Source of the DNA: Gordonia effusa NBRC 100432
GTDB taxonomy: Bacteria > Actinomycetota > Actinomycetes > Mycobacteriales > Mycobacteriaceae
NCBI RefSeq assembly: GCF_000241305.1
Contig: NZ_BAEH01000038.1
Span: forward strand, 1-34,107
Length of the DNA: 34,107 nt
Direction: 5' to 3'
Program-made: the position numbers and the translations under genes
Shown: positions 8,091-16,210 of the stretch, one piece after another
Layout: each line of letters starts with the position of its first letter
How positions within the stretch are numbered: position 1 is the first letter of the stretch
Notes under the pieces: model-generated
Seen by the model: the letters and a program-made list of their open reading frames with translations, nothing else
Told to the model about the DNA's origin: nothing
The model's database searches: none

Positions 8091-8123
8091 ACCAGTTATC
8101 CAGGTGCCCTCGCGCCAGCCGAA

Positions 8124-8192
8124 AAATTTCATCCCCGTGAGGGAGCTCGGAGGGCATATTGCCCTCCGAACCCCTTGAGGGGGATGAGATTT
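8124..8192. terminator. 69-nt near-perfect palindrome after mmsB
   Basis: Arms 8124-8156 and 8160-8192 pair over 33 positions with about four mismatches and two G-T pairs, leaving a 3-base loop (TAT). The inner 10 bp are perfect (TCGGAGGGCA/TGCCCTCCGA). The arms begin AAATTTC and end GAGATTT. It starts 33 nt after the mmsB stop and most likely terminates the mms operon; a palindromic mobile element is the alternative. Confidence 0.75.
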
Positions 8193-8241
8193 CACCTGTC
8201 AACGGTCGACCGGCCGCGCCGGGTCCGCATATGATGGCCAC

Positions 8242-8823
8242 ATGGGATCTGAACTCCGCATCATCCCGATCAACGACGTCAATCGCGAAGAGTCGTATCG
8301 CGTGCTCGCCCGAGCGTTCGCCGATGACCCGGTGATCCGTTGGCTGGTTTCCGATCCGGGCCGCGATGTCGCCCTGTTTCGTTTTCTGGATCGCGTAACG
8401 CACGGTGCTCCAGACAGCTGCGACCTTGCGCTCGACGGTGACCGCGCCGTTGGCGCCGCGTACTGGGATCCGCCGGGTCATAAGCAGTCGGTATGGACCG
8501 CTGTCAGTTCATTTCCGTTGCTGCTTAACATCTTTCGCACGCGGGTGCGGCGCGCCGGCGAGGTTGAGCATATCTTCGGCAAGCTGCGTCCAAAAGAACC
8601 GCACTGGTACTTGTCCACGATCGGCGCCATCGAATCGGGTCGCGGAATCGGTACTTCGCTGCTGCATCATCGCCTGGACACCATGACGGGACCGGCTTAT
8701 CTGGAGAGTTCGAAACGGGAGAACGTTCCTCTCTACGAGCGTTTCGGCTTCGAAGTGACCGAGGTCGTCACACTGCCGGGCGGCGGACCCCAGGTGTGGC
8801 CGATGTATCGACCGGCACGCTAA
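8242..8823 (+). CDS. GNAT-family N-acetyltransferase
   Basis: 193 residues. The acetyl-CoA pyrophosphate loop is ESGRGIGTSLLHHRLD (R-x-x-G-x-G/A type), followed by a beta-strand and YLESSKRENVPLYERFGFEV, the typical end of the GNAT fold. The N-terminal half (YRVLARAFADDPVIRWLV) matches the common actinobacterial GNAT group annotated only as acetyltransferase. The acceptor is unknown. It stands alone between the palindrome after mmsB and the convergent MFS gene, whose stop is 33 nt away. Confidence 0.9.
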   Translation: MGSELRIIPINDVNREESYRVLARAFADDPVIRWLVSDPGRDVALFRFLDRVTHGAPDSCDLALDGDRAVGAAYWDPPGHKQSVWTAVSSFPLLLNIFRTRVRRAGEVEHIFGKLRPKEPHWYLSTIGAIESGRGIGTSLLHHRLDTMTGPAYLESSKRENVPLYERFGFEVTEVVTLPGGGPQVWPMYRPAR

Positions 8824-8855
8824 GGCCATACCCCGTCGAGAGCGGGCGCCACCGT

Positions 8856-10304
8856 CTATACCCGGGCCGGTTCCTCGGAGGCCTGCTCGACAGCGGCGAC
8901 GGCGTCGCCCGTGACGGTCGCCGACCGTCGCAGACTGACCGCGATAGTGCCGACCAATGCGATCGCGACTGCGACACCGCACATGATCGCCGACGTGGTG
9001 AAGCCTTCGGACAGTCCTGGAATCACTTGACCGGCTACACCGTGTGAGGTGTAGACCGACACTATGATCGCCAGCCCTACGGCGCCGCCGAGTTGTTGCA
9101 TCGTCTGTAGCAGCCCCGACGCCGAGCCGGCATGTTCGGGCTCGACCCTCGATAGCACGATGACCGTCGTCGGCATGAACGCCAAACCGGCCGACAGGCC
9201 GTTGAGGATCATCGGGCCGAGCATTCCGGCTGCGTATGACGTCGCCGCGTCAATTTCGCTGATCCACAGGAATGAGGCGACCATGCCCGCCGTTCCAACG
9301 AGCAGTAACGGCCACGGACCGAAACGTCCCACTAGACCCGCGCTTATCCGGGAGCTGGCGAAGATCGCCAAAGACAGTGGGAGGAAGGCGAATCCGGCTT
9401 GCATCGGGCCGAAGTCCAGCACGCGCTGCACATAGAGGATCGCCAGGAAGAACATCGAGAATTGCGAACCTACGAGCAGGGCTATCACCCCGAGCGCACC
9501 GGCACGCGACGGCAGCTTCAACAGTGCCAACCGGAGCAGCGGATGTTCGACGCGTGATTCGACGATCACGAATACCAGCAGCAACGCTGCCGCGCCGCCG
9601 AGTAGACCCAGTGTCGTCGCCGACGTCCAACCGTGGTCTGGTGCGGTGACCAGCGCGTAGACCGCACCGACCGCCGCGCTGGTGACCGCTATCGAACCGA
9701 GAACATCGAAACGCCCTGTGCGTCTTGGAGTTTCATCGAGGAACCGTCGAGTGAAAGCAAGTGCCGCGAGCCCGATAGGTACGTTGATCAGCAGAGTCAG
9801 GCGCCATGACCCGAGGTCAGTCAAGATGCCGCCGATGATGAGCCCGAGTGACGCCCCGGCCGACGACACCGCGGTGAACAGTGCGAGCGCACGATTGCGT
9901 GCTTGATCGTCGGGAGCCGACGTGGTGAGCAGAGCGAGCACACTCGGTGCCGCGAGTGCGGCCCCTATGCCTTGTAGCGCGCGGGCCACGATGAGGAGCG
10001 TGCCGTCGGTCGCGAACGCGCCGGCCAGCGAGGAGGCGGTGAACAGCGCGAGCCCGATTTCGAATACTCGACGCCTTCCGAACACGTCGCCAAGCCGCCC
10101 GCCGAGTAGCAGCAGACCGCCGAAGGCGAGGGTGTAGGCGTTGAGCACCCAGGAGAGATTCGCGGCGGAAAAGTCTAGGTCCTCCTGGATATGTGGCAAG
10201 GCCACGTTGACGACGGTGGCGTCCAACACCAGCATGAGTTGGGCGACGAGCACGATGGCAAGACCCACCGTGCGACGCCGTTCGGCGGGAATTCGGATCG
10301 ACAT
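8856..10304 (-). CDS. MFS transporter, DHA2 (14-helix, EmrB/QacA) drug exporter type
   Basis: 482 residues with about 14 hydrophobic segments. DATVVNVALPHIQEDL in helix 1 is motif D1 of the DHA2 family, and GGRLGDVFGRRR is the MFS motif A loop between helices 2 and 3; GASLGLIIGGIL is motif C of antiporters. It is therefore a proton-driven exporter of drugs or other hydrophobic compounds; the substrate is not known. AAGGACA lies just before the ATG. The divergent TetR gene and the palindromes at 10346-10365 and 10388-10404 show how it is probably regulated: repression lifted by the exported compound. Confidence 0.93.
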   Translation of the reverse strand: MSIRIPAERRRTVGLAIVLVAQLMLVLDATVVNVALPHIQEDLDFSAANLSWVLNAYTLAFGGLLLLGGRLGDVFGRRRVFEIGLALFTASSLAGAFATDGTLLIVARALQGIGAALAAPSVLALLTTSAPDDQARNRALALFTAVSSAGASLGLIIGGILTDLGSWRLTLLINVPIGLAALAFTRRFLDETPRRTGRFDVLGSIAVTSAAVGAVYALVTAPDHGWTSATTLGLLGGAAALLLVFVIVESRVEHPLLRLALLKLPSRAGALGVIALLVGSQFSMFFLAILYVQRVLDFGPMQAGFAFLPLSLAIFASSRISAGLVGRFGPWPLLLVGTAGMVASFLWISEIDAATSYAAGMLGPMILNGLSAGLAFMPTTVIVLSRVEPEHAGSASGLLQTMQQLGGAVGLAIIVSVYTSHGVAGQVIPGLSEGFTTSAIMCGVAVAIALVGTIAVSLRRSATVTGDAVAAVEQASEEPARV

Positions 10305-10345
10305 GAGTGTCCTTCGCAGGAGAGGTAGTCTTATGTGGAGTGGTT

Positions 10346-10365
10346 CTCCGATTAGCTAATCGGAG
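10346..10365. promoter_or_regulatory. perfect 20-bp palindrome, operator of MFS/TetR pair
   Basis: CTCCGATTAGCTAATCGGAG is a perfect palindrome, 41 bp upstream of the MFS start and within the 119-bp divergent gap. A further half-site CTCCGATTA follows at 10371-10379. Size and symmetry fit a TetR dimer site. Confidence 0.75.
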
Positions 10366-10387
10366 ACCTCCTCCGATTAAGAACGAT

Positions 10388-10404
10388 ACGGAGGCATCCT
10401 CCGT
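10388..10404. promoter_or_regulatory. second inverted repeat near the TetR start
   Basis: ACGGAGG-CAT-CCTCCGT, perfect 7-bp arms with 3-base centre, about 20 nt before the TetR start. It shares the CTCCG/CGGAG core with the 20-bp palindrome at 10346, so it may be a second operator used for autoregulation. Confidence 0.6.
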
Positions 10405-10423
10405 TTAGCAAGGGTTGGTGTTT

Positions 10424-11023
10424 GTGGTGGGTACGACGCCGTCGTCGGCGACCGAGCGGCCGATGCGTGCCGATGCGCGCCGCAATCGCGTCAAGCTGAT
10501 CGAGGCCGCCCGTGAGGTCTTTCGCGAGGGTGGTTCGGAAGCGTCGCTCGATGACGTCGCTAAGCGAGCCGGCGTCGGACCGGGCACGCTGTACCGGCAT
10601 TTCCCGACTCGCGACGACCTTATCGACGCCGTCATGCGCGATTGGTCGGTCCGCATCGAAGCCGACGCGGAGTCCGCGGCTGCCGACCCGCGCCCGGCCC
10701 GCGAGGTCTTGCGGGACTGGTTCGGCCGATTCGTCGACAACGTCGGCATCTATCGGGGCGCGGCCGCCAAGCTGATGTCGGCGATGGATGACGAATCGTC
10801 ACCAATCTATCGGAAGTGCCAGGTGTTGATCGCCGCCAACGCCAATGTTCTTGGCCGCCTTGCTGATCGGGGAGAGTTGCGCGACGGTATCGATGATCGC
10901 GAAGTGATGCGGCTAATCAGTGGGGTCGCATCTGTCGCCGACAACGTCGGCCTGAGCACGGTCGAAGCGTCGGGCATGATCGACATCGTCATCACCGGAA
11001 TTGTCGAGCCCGGCGGGCGCTAG
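10424..11023 (+). CDS. TetR-family transcriptional regulator
   Basis: About 199 residues from GTG 10424 (AAGGG nine bases upstream); other starts at 10415 (TTG), 10418, 10427 and ATG 10463 are possible and only change the N-terminus. The helix-turn-helix is SLDDVAKRAGVGPGTLYRHF, followed by PTRDDLIDAVM, the classic TetR DNA-binding domain. The C-terminal half is a helical ligand-binding domain with no recognisable ligand. It is divergent from the MFS exporter and most likely represses it and itself through the CTCCG-type palindromes between them. Confidence 0.92.
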   Translation: MVGTTPSSATERPMRADARRNRVKLIEAAREVFREGGSEASLDDVAKRAGVGPGTLYRHFPTRDDLIDAVMRDWSVRIEADAESAAADPRPAREVLRDWFGRFVDNVGIYRGAAAKLMSAMDDESSPIYRKCQVLIAANANVLGRLADRGELRDGIDDREVMRLISGVASVADNVGLSTVEASGMIDIVITGIVEPGGR

Positions 11024-11032
11024 TCGCATGGT

Positions 11033-11899
11033 CTATAGCTCGGCCGAAAACCGCACTGCCGCTTTAACTTGTGCCGCCACTGACGACCCGACTCGCAGCG
11101 GCCAGCGGTGCATCACATATTCGGCAGCCTGATCGACGTGCAGCTGGCGGGTGGAATTGCCTGAGCGGACCCAGAATTCGCGCGGGGCATTCTTGCCCGG
11201 CAGCAGGTACACCGGGCGAGGCGACGCGGAGACACGGACTCGGCAAACCGGTCGCGCGGTGCCGTCGGAACCGGCCAGCGACTCCACGGCGATGACCACC
11301 TCGGATGCGGTTGTTTGCCCGAGACTGGTGGTCAGCAGATCGCGCAACCAGAGCTCGAATCGGTCCGCATCGGGCACCTTCAGTGTCTTGTAGTCCGCGT
11401 CGAGACCGAGTGGCTTACCGTCGTCGTCGACGCCGATGAGTAGCGTGCCGCCGTCGGCATTGAGGAACGCCGCTACCGTCTTGACGATGACCTGCTCCAT
11501 GCGCGGATCCTTCTCGCCCGAGCGAAGGTTAACGCGCGCAGTCGATTTGAACTCGATACGGTCAGATTCTCCCGCGGCGATCAGATCGGCCAACGCCTCG
11601 CGTTGCGGTTTCTGAAAGTGCGCGACCACGGCGCTGTACGCCGCGATAGTTACTATCGACAGCGCGAGGCATAACAGGATCGAGAGCGGATCACGAAGGT
11701 GCGCAACGGGTCTGATCGCGCTCGCCAACAGCAGCCCGAGCGATGATCCGAAGATCGACAACACGATCGATGTCGACATTTGCAGGCGGGCGCGGCCCCG
11801 TAGTACCCAACGTGCGATTGCGCTGAAGGCCAGTGCGAATACGAGGATGATGAGTAGTGCAACGGCGATCATCCACAGTGGTTCACGCAGTTCGTCCAT
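11033..11899 (-). CDS. membrane-anchored AlbA_2 (Schlafen-type) domain protein
   Basis: 288 residues. Three hydrophobic segments (about 8-30, 43-62 and 71-95) anchor the N-terminus. Residues 111-245 hold an AlbA_2/divergent AAA-4 domain: ESDRIEFKST at 111-120, then AFLNADGGTLLIGVDDDGKPLG at 144-165, the two hallmark motifs. AlbA_2 domains are linked to nucleic-acid binding and, in Schlafen proteins, RNA cleavage; in bacteria they usually sit in soluble regulators or defence proteins, so membrane anchoring is unusual. No partner gene is adjacent: it converges with the TetR gene and is followed upstream by a MarR gene on the same strand. Function unknown. Confidence 0.8.
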   Translation of the reverse strand: MDELREPLWMIAVALLIILVFALAFSAIARWVLRGRARLQMSTSIVLSIFGSSLGLLLASAIRPVAHLRDPLSILLCLALSIVTIAAYSAVVAHFQKPQREALADLIAAGESDRIEFKSTARVNLRSGEKDPRMEQVIVKTVAAFLNADGGTLLIGVDDDGKPLGLDADYKTLKVPDADRFELWLRDLLTTSLGQTTASEVVIAVESLAGSDGTARPVCRVRVSASPRPVYLLPGKNAPREFWVRSGNSTRQLHVDQAAEYVMHRWPLRVGSSVAAQVKAAVRFSAEL

Positions 11900-11952
11900 C
11901 GACAGAAGACCTTCTCACAGTACGGTTTTCGGTGGCTACTCGGACGACGTTC

Positions 11953-12447
11953 TCAGAAGTCCCCGTTGTGGTGTCGTAGTGAATGTATAGCTGTCACAAG
12001 GCCGTTGATCTCGGTATCGTTCATTCCGACGTCGGAGAACACATCCCGATTCAACGTGGTCGTTGCGTCTTCGACGGTCGAGCGCCCGATATCGGTAATC
12101 GCGACGAGGGTTGTCCGTCCGTCAGTTGGATGTGGCACCCGCCGAACCAATCCGTTGGTCTCCAACCGTCGAATCGCGTGGGTTACCGACGTCACGTGAA
12201 CCTGGAGCCGGTCGCTGGCTTTGGTAATCGGCATCGAGCCGGAACGGGAGAACGCGAGCAGGCGCAGCAGTTCGTATCGCGAGAAACTCAAGTCGTAGGG
12301 ACGCAAGGAACTTTCCACGCGGGCGAGCAGGATCTGATGCGCGCGCATCACCGACGTGACAGCCACCATGCCGTCGGCGACATCGCCCCAACCGGATTCG
12401 GTCCAGTTGCGGCGGGCGAGGGCAATGGGGTCCACGCTGTCGGTCAT
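11953..12447 (-). CDS. MarR-family transcriptional regulator
   Basis: 164 residues from the ATG at 12447; an upstream in-frame start at 12567 adds 40 residues with no family similarity. The winged helix includes LSFSRYELLRLLAFSRSGSMPITKASDRLQVHVTSVTHAIRRLETNGLVRR and the wing PHPTDGRTTLVAITDIG, as in MarR proteins (motifs described in pieces: helix RYELLRLL, recognition helix HVTSVTHAIRRLE, wing DGRTT). It is a dimeric DNA-binding repressor or activator with unknown effector. It is divergent from the secreted protein gene at 12632, which it may control; the 184-bp gap has no obvious perfect operator. Confidence 0.88.
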   Translation of the reverse strand: MTDSVDPIALARRNWTESGWGDVADGMVAVTSVMRAHQILLARVESSLRPYDLSFSRYELLRLLAFSRSGSMPITKASDRLQVHVTSVTHAIRRLETNGLVRRVPHPTDGRTTLVAITDIGRSTVEDATTTLNRDVFSDVGMNDTEINGLVTAIHSLRHHNGDF

Positions 12448-12631
12448 AGCGATAACCCTATCGGGTCGAATTCGGGCGAAGAGTTTTGCTGAGGTAATAA
12501 AAAGGCCTCTGACTTGGACAAATGACCTAAGAAAAACCTGAGAGGAGTTCGGTGATTTAGATCTCATAGTGTCGGTGTGACGTGGTTAACTACTCGCGAA
12601 TTCCACTTCATGTTCGAGAGGCAGGTGCCAG

Positions 12632-14305
12632 ATGAGCGCCGGACGTCATCGTCGAGGACCCGTTCCGTTGGTAGACCGACCCATCGTTGCCGCACCGCGA
12701 AAACATCATCCACGCTGGATCGCAGGTTTCGTCGCCATTGTGGCGACGCTGACCGTGAGTGTGGCTTTGGTCGGTGGGCAAGGCCAAGCGCGGGCGGCGG
12801 TGCTCGATCCTGGCAACAGTTCCGGCGCGTCGCTGTCTGATCTCATAAACAACATCGCCAACGGTGCACTGCAACCGATCGCCGACCAGTGGCGAATCCA
12901 GATGTGTTCGTCGGGCGGATCCACCGGCGGCGCGAACTGCTCTCAGTCGACCAACATTGGCATCGCGATGGTGGTGCCCGGAACCATCGAGTTGGTCCCG
13001 CGTCTGCCGTACGGCATCGCGCAGGCCGCGACCCTCTTTCCGATCGACCTGCTGGGCATCATTCCCGATCTTCCGGATGCACCCGAGGCCAGTGGCTCGG
13101 CCACGGTTATTGGTGACGGGGTCAAGTTCGCGCTCGCGTCAACCGGCGGCAAGGCAACGGCGATCGCCCTACTTCCGCTGAGCGTGGCCACCGCGGGCGC
13201 CAGTGGAGGTCGCACCGCGATCGCATTCGCGGTCCTCGGCATTGCGAACGCGTGGACAACTGACGAGATCAAGACATCGATTCTGAGTATCGAGACACCG
13301 ATTTCGATTCCGGCTATCGAGCGCGTCGACTGTTTCGGTGTCCTCACCGCCGCCTATGCGGAGAACGTCGGAGCTTGCGCGAATGTGCTTGGCACCTTCG
13401 ACGCCAAACTCGATCTCAAGAAGAATCAGCTTCAGTTCGGGCTCACCAATCCGGCCGGTCTTGCCGACGATCCGACGAGCATTTTCACCGAGCTCATCAC
13501 AACGCTTCTGACGACAGGCAACTTGCCGGCATTGAGTACGCTTCTCACCGAAGACTTCGCGCGTCTCTACCTCGGCGGCGATGAATTACTCGGCCTCACA
13601 AGCGATTACGGATTTTCCGAACCGGTGACGGTCAGCTGGCTCGGCCAAAAGGTGACACTCTTCCCAAAGATGACCGCGGCAAACGGCGAACAGCGTCCGA
13701 ACTATCTCGGTCTGCCGACACTCACCACGGGCGCTTTCGATCCGACGCAGGTCCTGGCAACCATCACCGCCGGACCATTCAAGATTCCGTTTGTCGACAG
13801 TCCACTGAACCCGACCAACCTCACCTCAACCTCGACGGGCGGGTCGACCGTTCTCGCCGCCAAGAAGTCGTCGCCCACCACGTTGACCGCGCCGGTTGAC
13901 GACGCTGCGACCTCGGAGCAGTCCACCGCCGAAACGCCCACCGCCGAAACGCCTGCGGCGGACGATCAAGCGACCGCCGTTGATGACTCGACGGCTACAA
14001 AGCCGGGCGACGGAATCTCGGCGTGGAAGGCGCGGCAGCGAGAGAAGTTCGGGCAGGGCGGATCGTCGGGCAACAGTTTCGGATCAAAAATCCACAAGCC
14101 GCAAAAGAACCAGAAACCGGACCAGTCCGCTACCGGTGGTTCGAGCGGCGGCGATTCGACAAGTGCCGGATCCGACGACAACTCGGCCTCCGGTGACGGT
14201 AGCGAGAACGACGGTGGCAAAAACGAGAGCGGCACGAACGACGGTGGCACCACCTCGGACGGCGACGCGTCCGCTGACTCGTCGTCCACAACCGGCGATA
14301 ATTAA
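12632..14305 (+). CDS. secreted protein with acidic low-complexity tail, function unknown
   Basis: 557 residues. A basic N-terminus (residues 1-28) and a hydrophobic stretch (about 29-50) end in QARAAV, a likely signal peptidase site around residue 55-56 (an uncleaved anchor is also possible). Residues 57-405 form a globular part with cysteines in CSSGGSTGGANC and, later, two more near VDCFG and VGACAN; it is rich in small hydrophobic and Gly/Ala residues. From about 410 the protein is low-complexity: T/A/E repeats (TAETPTAETPAADD), a basic KxHKPQKNQKP patch, and a final S/G/D/N tail. This is typical of exported envelope proteins of mycolata; I do not recognise the family. A hairpin follows (14318-14357). 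Confidence 0.85.
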   Translation: MSAGRHRRGPVPLVDRPIVAAPRKHHPRWIAGFVAIVATLTVSVALVGGQGQARAAVLDPGNSSGASLSDLINNIANGALQPIADQWRIQMCSSGGSTGGANCSQSTNIGIAMVVPGTIELVPRLPYGIAQAATLFPIDLLGIIPDLPDAPEASGSATVIGDGVKFALASTGGKATAIALLPLSVATAGASGGRTAIAFAVLGIANAWTTDEIKTSILSIETPISIPAIERVDCFGVLTAAYAENVGACANVLGTFDAKLDLKKNQLQFGLTNPAGLADDPTSIFTELITTLLTTGNLPALSTLLTEDFARLYLGGDELLGLTSDYGFSEPVTVSWLGQKVTLFPKMTAANGEQRPNYLGLPTLTTGAFDPTQVLATITAGPFKIPFVDSPLNPTNLTSTSTGGSTVLAAKKSSPTTLTAPVDDAATSEQSTAETPTAETPAADDQATAVDDSTATKPGDGISAWKARQREKFGQGGSSGNSFGSKIHKPQKNQKPDQSATGGSSGGDSTSAGSDDNSASGDGSENDGGKNESGTNDGGTTSDGDASADSSSTTGDN

Positions 14306-14317
14306 CCGCACCAACAT

Positions 14318-14357
14318 CATTCGGCGTGATGTCCTTCGTGGGGCATCACGTCGAATG
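14318..14357. terminator. hairpin after the secreted-protein gene
   Basis: CATTCGGCGTGATG pairs with CATCACGTCGAATG (14-bp stem, one G-T pair) around a 12-base loop, 12 nt after the stop codon. There is no T-run, which is usual for actinobacterial terminators. Confidence 0.7.
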
Positions 14358-14486
14358 CTCTCGTGAACGTCGGATAGGTGTCGGTCCACCGTCTTTGCCG
14401 CGCCATTTCGCTAGAGTGTGGGCAAACCGCCATCGCGCATCTGGCAGATGCTGCTGGCAGACACACCGCAGCTAAGGAGTCCGGCG

Positions 14487-14681
14487 ATGGGTGTTGATCC
14501 CGCCAAGAGTAGGGCCGTGTCACAGGTCGTTCGGCAGCATCCGGCGATGAGTGTGATCGCGATATCGCCCGCAATCGTTATTTTCGTGCTGCTTTGGTGG
14601 TTGGTACATCCCGCGATAGCGATCATCGCCGGTCTGGCCGCCGTCGGTGCTGGCTACTACCTCCTGGTCCGGCAAAGGTAG
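14487..14681 (+). CDS. very small two-helix membrane protein
   Basis: 64 residues. An AAGGAG ribosome site lies 7 nt before the ATG, which makes this start preferable to an in-frame GTG at 14418. Two hydrophobic segments (about 21-40 and 43-60) separated by a short turn are followed by a basic end (LLVRQR). The function is unknown. It precedes the S4/lipoprotein fusion by only 7 nt and probably shares its mRNA. Confidence 0.75.
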   Translation: MGVDPAKSRAVSQVVRQHPAMSVIAISPAIVIFVLLWWLVHPAIAIIAGLAAVGAGYYLLVRQR

Positions 14682-14688
14682 GTCGGGG

Positions 14689-15567
14689 ATGGGGACACGC
14701 GTCGACAGTTGGATTTGGGCCATCCGCCTGACCAAAACGCGATCGGCCGGAGGGGCGGCCTGCCGGGCCGGACATGTGTGCGTCAACGGCGTAACCGCCA
14801 AACCCGCGCATCCGGTCAGCGTCGGAGACACGGTCGAGGTACGGCTTAACGGCATCATCCGGATCGTCGAAGTGACACAGCTGATTAGCAAGCGAGTGTC
14901 GGCACCGCTTGCCGCACAGGCATATCTGGACAAATCGCCGCCACCGCCGCCCCGCGAAATCGTTGCCAGTGCACCCCGCCGTGATCGCGGCGCTGGGCGC
15001 CCGACCAAACGGGAACGTCGTGAACTGGAGAAATTTCGCGGCGGACTCCTCACCCTGCTACTTGTCGTCGTGGCGTTGTTCGTTGCCGGCTGCGGCTCAG
15101 ATGATCCCGACGATCCAACGACGCCCACCACCAAGACTCAGGCGAAGTCGGGACCGTTCTTTGGCGAATGTGGTGGAGTCACCCTCAACGAGGTGACCAA
15201 GGAGACCGGCTTTAGCGGACTGACCGCCACGGTTAACAACGCGTCGGTATGCGAGTGGGCCAGCGACGACTTGCGACTCGGTGCGACAACCTCGTTCAAT
15301 TGGTACCGAGGGTCTCCGATCGGTCGCGAGTACGCCACTGAAAAACTCTCGCGCGAGGTAACCAAAGACATCACCATCAATGGGCACAGCGGGTTCATCG
15401 CCTACGACACCCTCGTATGCGAGGTCGGCATTCAGTTCGACGACGACTTCTTCGAGTGGTCGGTCAGCGCGGGCAGTCTGATGATGACGTCGGCGCCATC
15501 GACTGAAAGTCTTTGTGCCGCAGCGAAGAATCTGTCCCGAATGTCGATCGAGAGGGCGACCCAATGA
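14689..15567 (+). CDS. S4 RNA-binding domain fused in frame to a DUF3558-like lipoprotein
   Basis: 292 residues. Residues 1-112 are a complete small S4-domain protein of the Hsp15/RqcP-like type (RVDSWIWAIRLTKTRSAGGA, then VNGVTAKPAHPVSVGD), ending with PPPPPRE and RGAGRPTKRERRELEKFRG, which in relatives is where the protein stops. Here translation continues directly into a hydrophobic stretch (119-131) and a lipobox VAGC with Cys135, then an exported domain (CGGVTLNEV, CEWASDD, two further Cys) like the next gene. No in-frame ATG, GTG or TTG separates the parts at a useful place; CTG 15025 would give a normal-length signal peptide. Either a true fusion, a lost stop or frameshift, or a rare internal start. 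The stop overlaps the next gene (ATGA). Confidence 0.8.
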   Translation: MGTRVDSWIWAIRLTKTRSAGGAACRAGHVCVNGVTAKPAHPVSVGDTVEVRLNGIIRIVEVTQLISKRVSAPLAAQAYLDKSPPPPPREIVASAPRRDRGAGRPTKRERRELEKFRGGLLTLLLVVVALFVAGCGSDDPDDPTTPTTKTQAKSGPFFGECGGVTLNEVTKETGFSGLTATVNNASVCEWASDDLRLGATTSFNWYRGSPIGREYATEKLSREVTKDITINGHSGFIAYDTLVCEVGIQFDDDFFEWSVSAGSLMMTSAPSTESLCAAAKNLSRMSIERATQ

Positions 15568-16124
15568 CTCATCGTCGACGTCGGGTAAGTCGTTGGATTG
15601 CGGTTCTCGCGATATTGGTGGCCGCGATAGTCGGTGTCAGCGGTTGCACCGTGGACGGCACTGCGTACCCGATAGGCGGCGGTGACACGGGTCAAGGCAA
15701 CTGGCAAAACAGTGACCGATTCGAGAAACATCTACTCGAATGTAACGTCCTCTCCGAGACCCAAATCGCTAAAGCGGTCGGCGGCAGTTTCGCCAGCCGC
15801 AGTTTCAATGGTGCGATCTGCCGATGGACAGTGTCGGGAAGTAACACAACGGCGGTCACCTTCAACTGGTTCGAATGGGGTTCGATGGCCGTCGAACAGC
15901 GCACCGCCAAAAAACTCGGCTACACCACCGAGAACATCAAAATCGCCGACACCTACACGGCGTTCACGCAGCGCGACCCGAAACGCCCGGCGATGTGTGG
16001 CGTCACATCAAAAGCGCCTGGCCGCGGCGTATATACCTGGTGGGTCGAGCCGCGCGTCGCCTCCGGTGACTCCTGCGCGGCGGCGATCAAGTTGATGACG
16101 CTGGTGCTGCGCGGCTCGGCGTAA
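15564..16124 (+). CDS. DUF3558-like lipoprotein
   Basis: 186 residues. A basic start (THRRRRVSRW), a hydrophobic core and the lipobox VSGC (Cys about residue 28) mark a lipid-anchored envelope protein processed by Lgt and LspA. The exported part has cysteines in LLECNVL, GAICRWT, AMCGV and SGDSCAAA, matching the DUF3558 pattern, and its FNWFEWGSMAVEQRTAKKL block resembles FNWYRGSPIGREYATEKL in the preceding lipoprotein domain, so the two are tandem paralogues. The start lies in an ATGA overlap with the preceding gene, implying translational coupling. No specific function is known for the family. Confidence 0.85.
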   Translation: MTHRRRRVSRWIAVLAILVAAIVGVSGCTVDGTAYPIGGGDTGQGNWQNSDRFEKHLLECNVLSETQIAKAVGGSFASRSFNGAICRWTVSGSNTTAVTFNWFEWGSMAVEQRTAKKLGYTTENIKIADTYTAFTQRDPKRPAMCGVTSKAPGRGVYTWWVEPRVASGDSCAAAIKLMTLVLRGSA

Positions 16125-16135
16125 CCGCTGTCCGT

Positions 16136-16200
16136 GAAAACCGCGCCCAACGTCGACTCCGGCGCATTCTGCCCCGACCCGTACGTAGGGTGCGGTTTTC
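16136..16200. terminator. inverted repeat between convergent genes
   Basis: GAAAACCGC (16136-16144) and GCGGTTTTC (16192-16200) are perfect inverted copies enclosing 47 bases. Read from either side the outer edge gives a T-rich arm, so a two-way terminator for the lipoprotein and the thioesterase gene is likely, although the loop is long. Confidence 0.5.
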
Positions 16201-16210
16201 GCCGAGTTGC

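Noticed and set aside
15001..15196. Alternative plus-frame start GTGAACTGG for the lipoprotein
   Set aside because: This GTG lies in a different frame that does not reach the lipobox or the lipoprotein domain.
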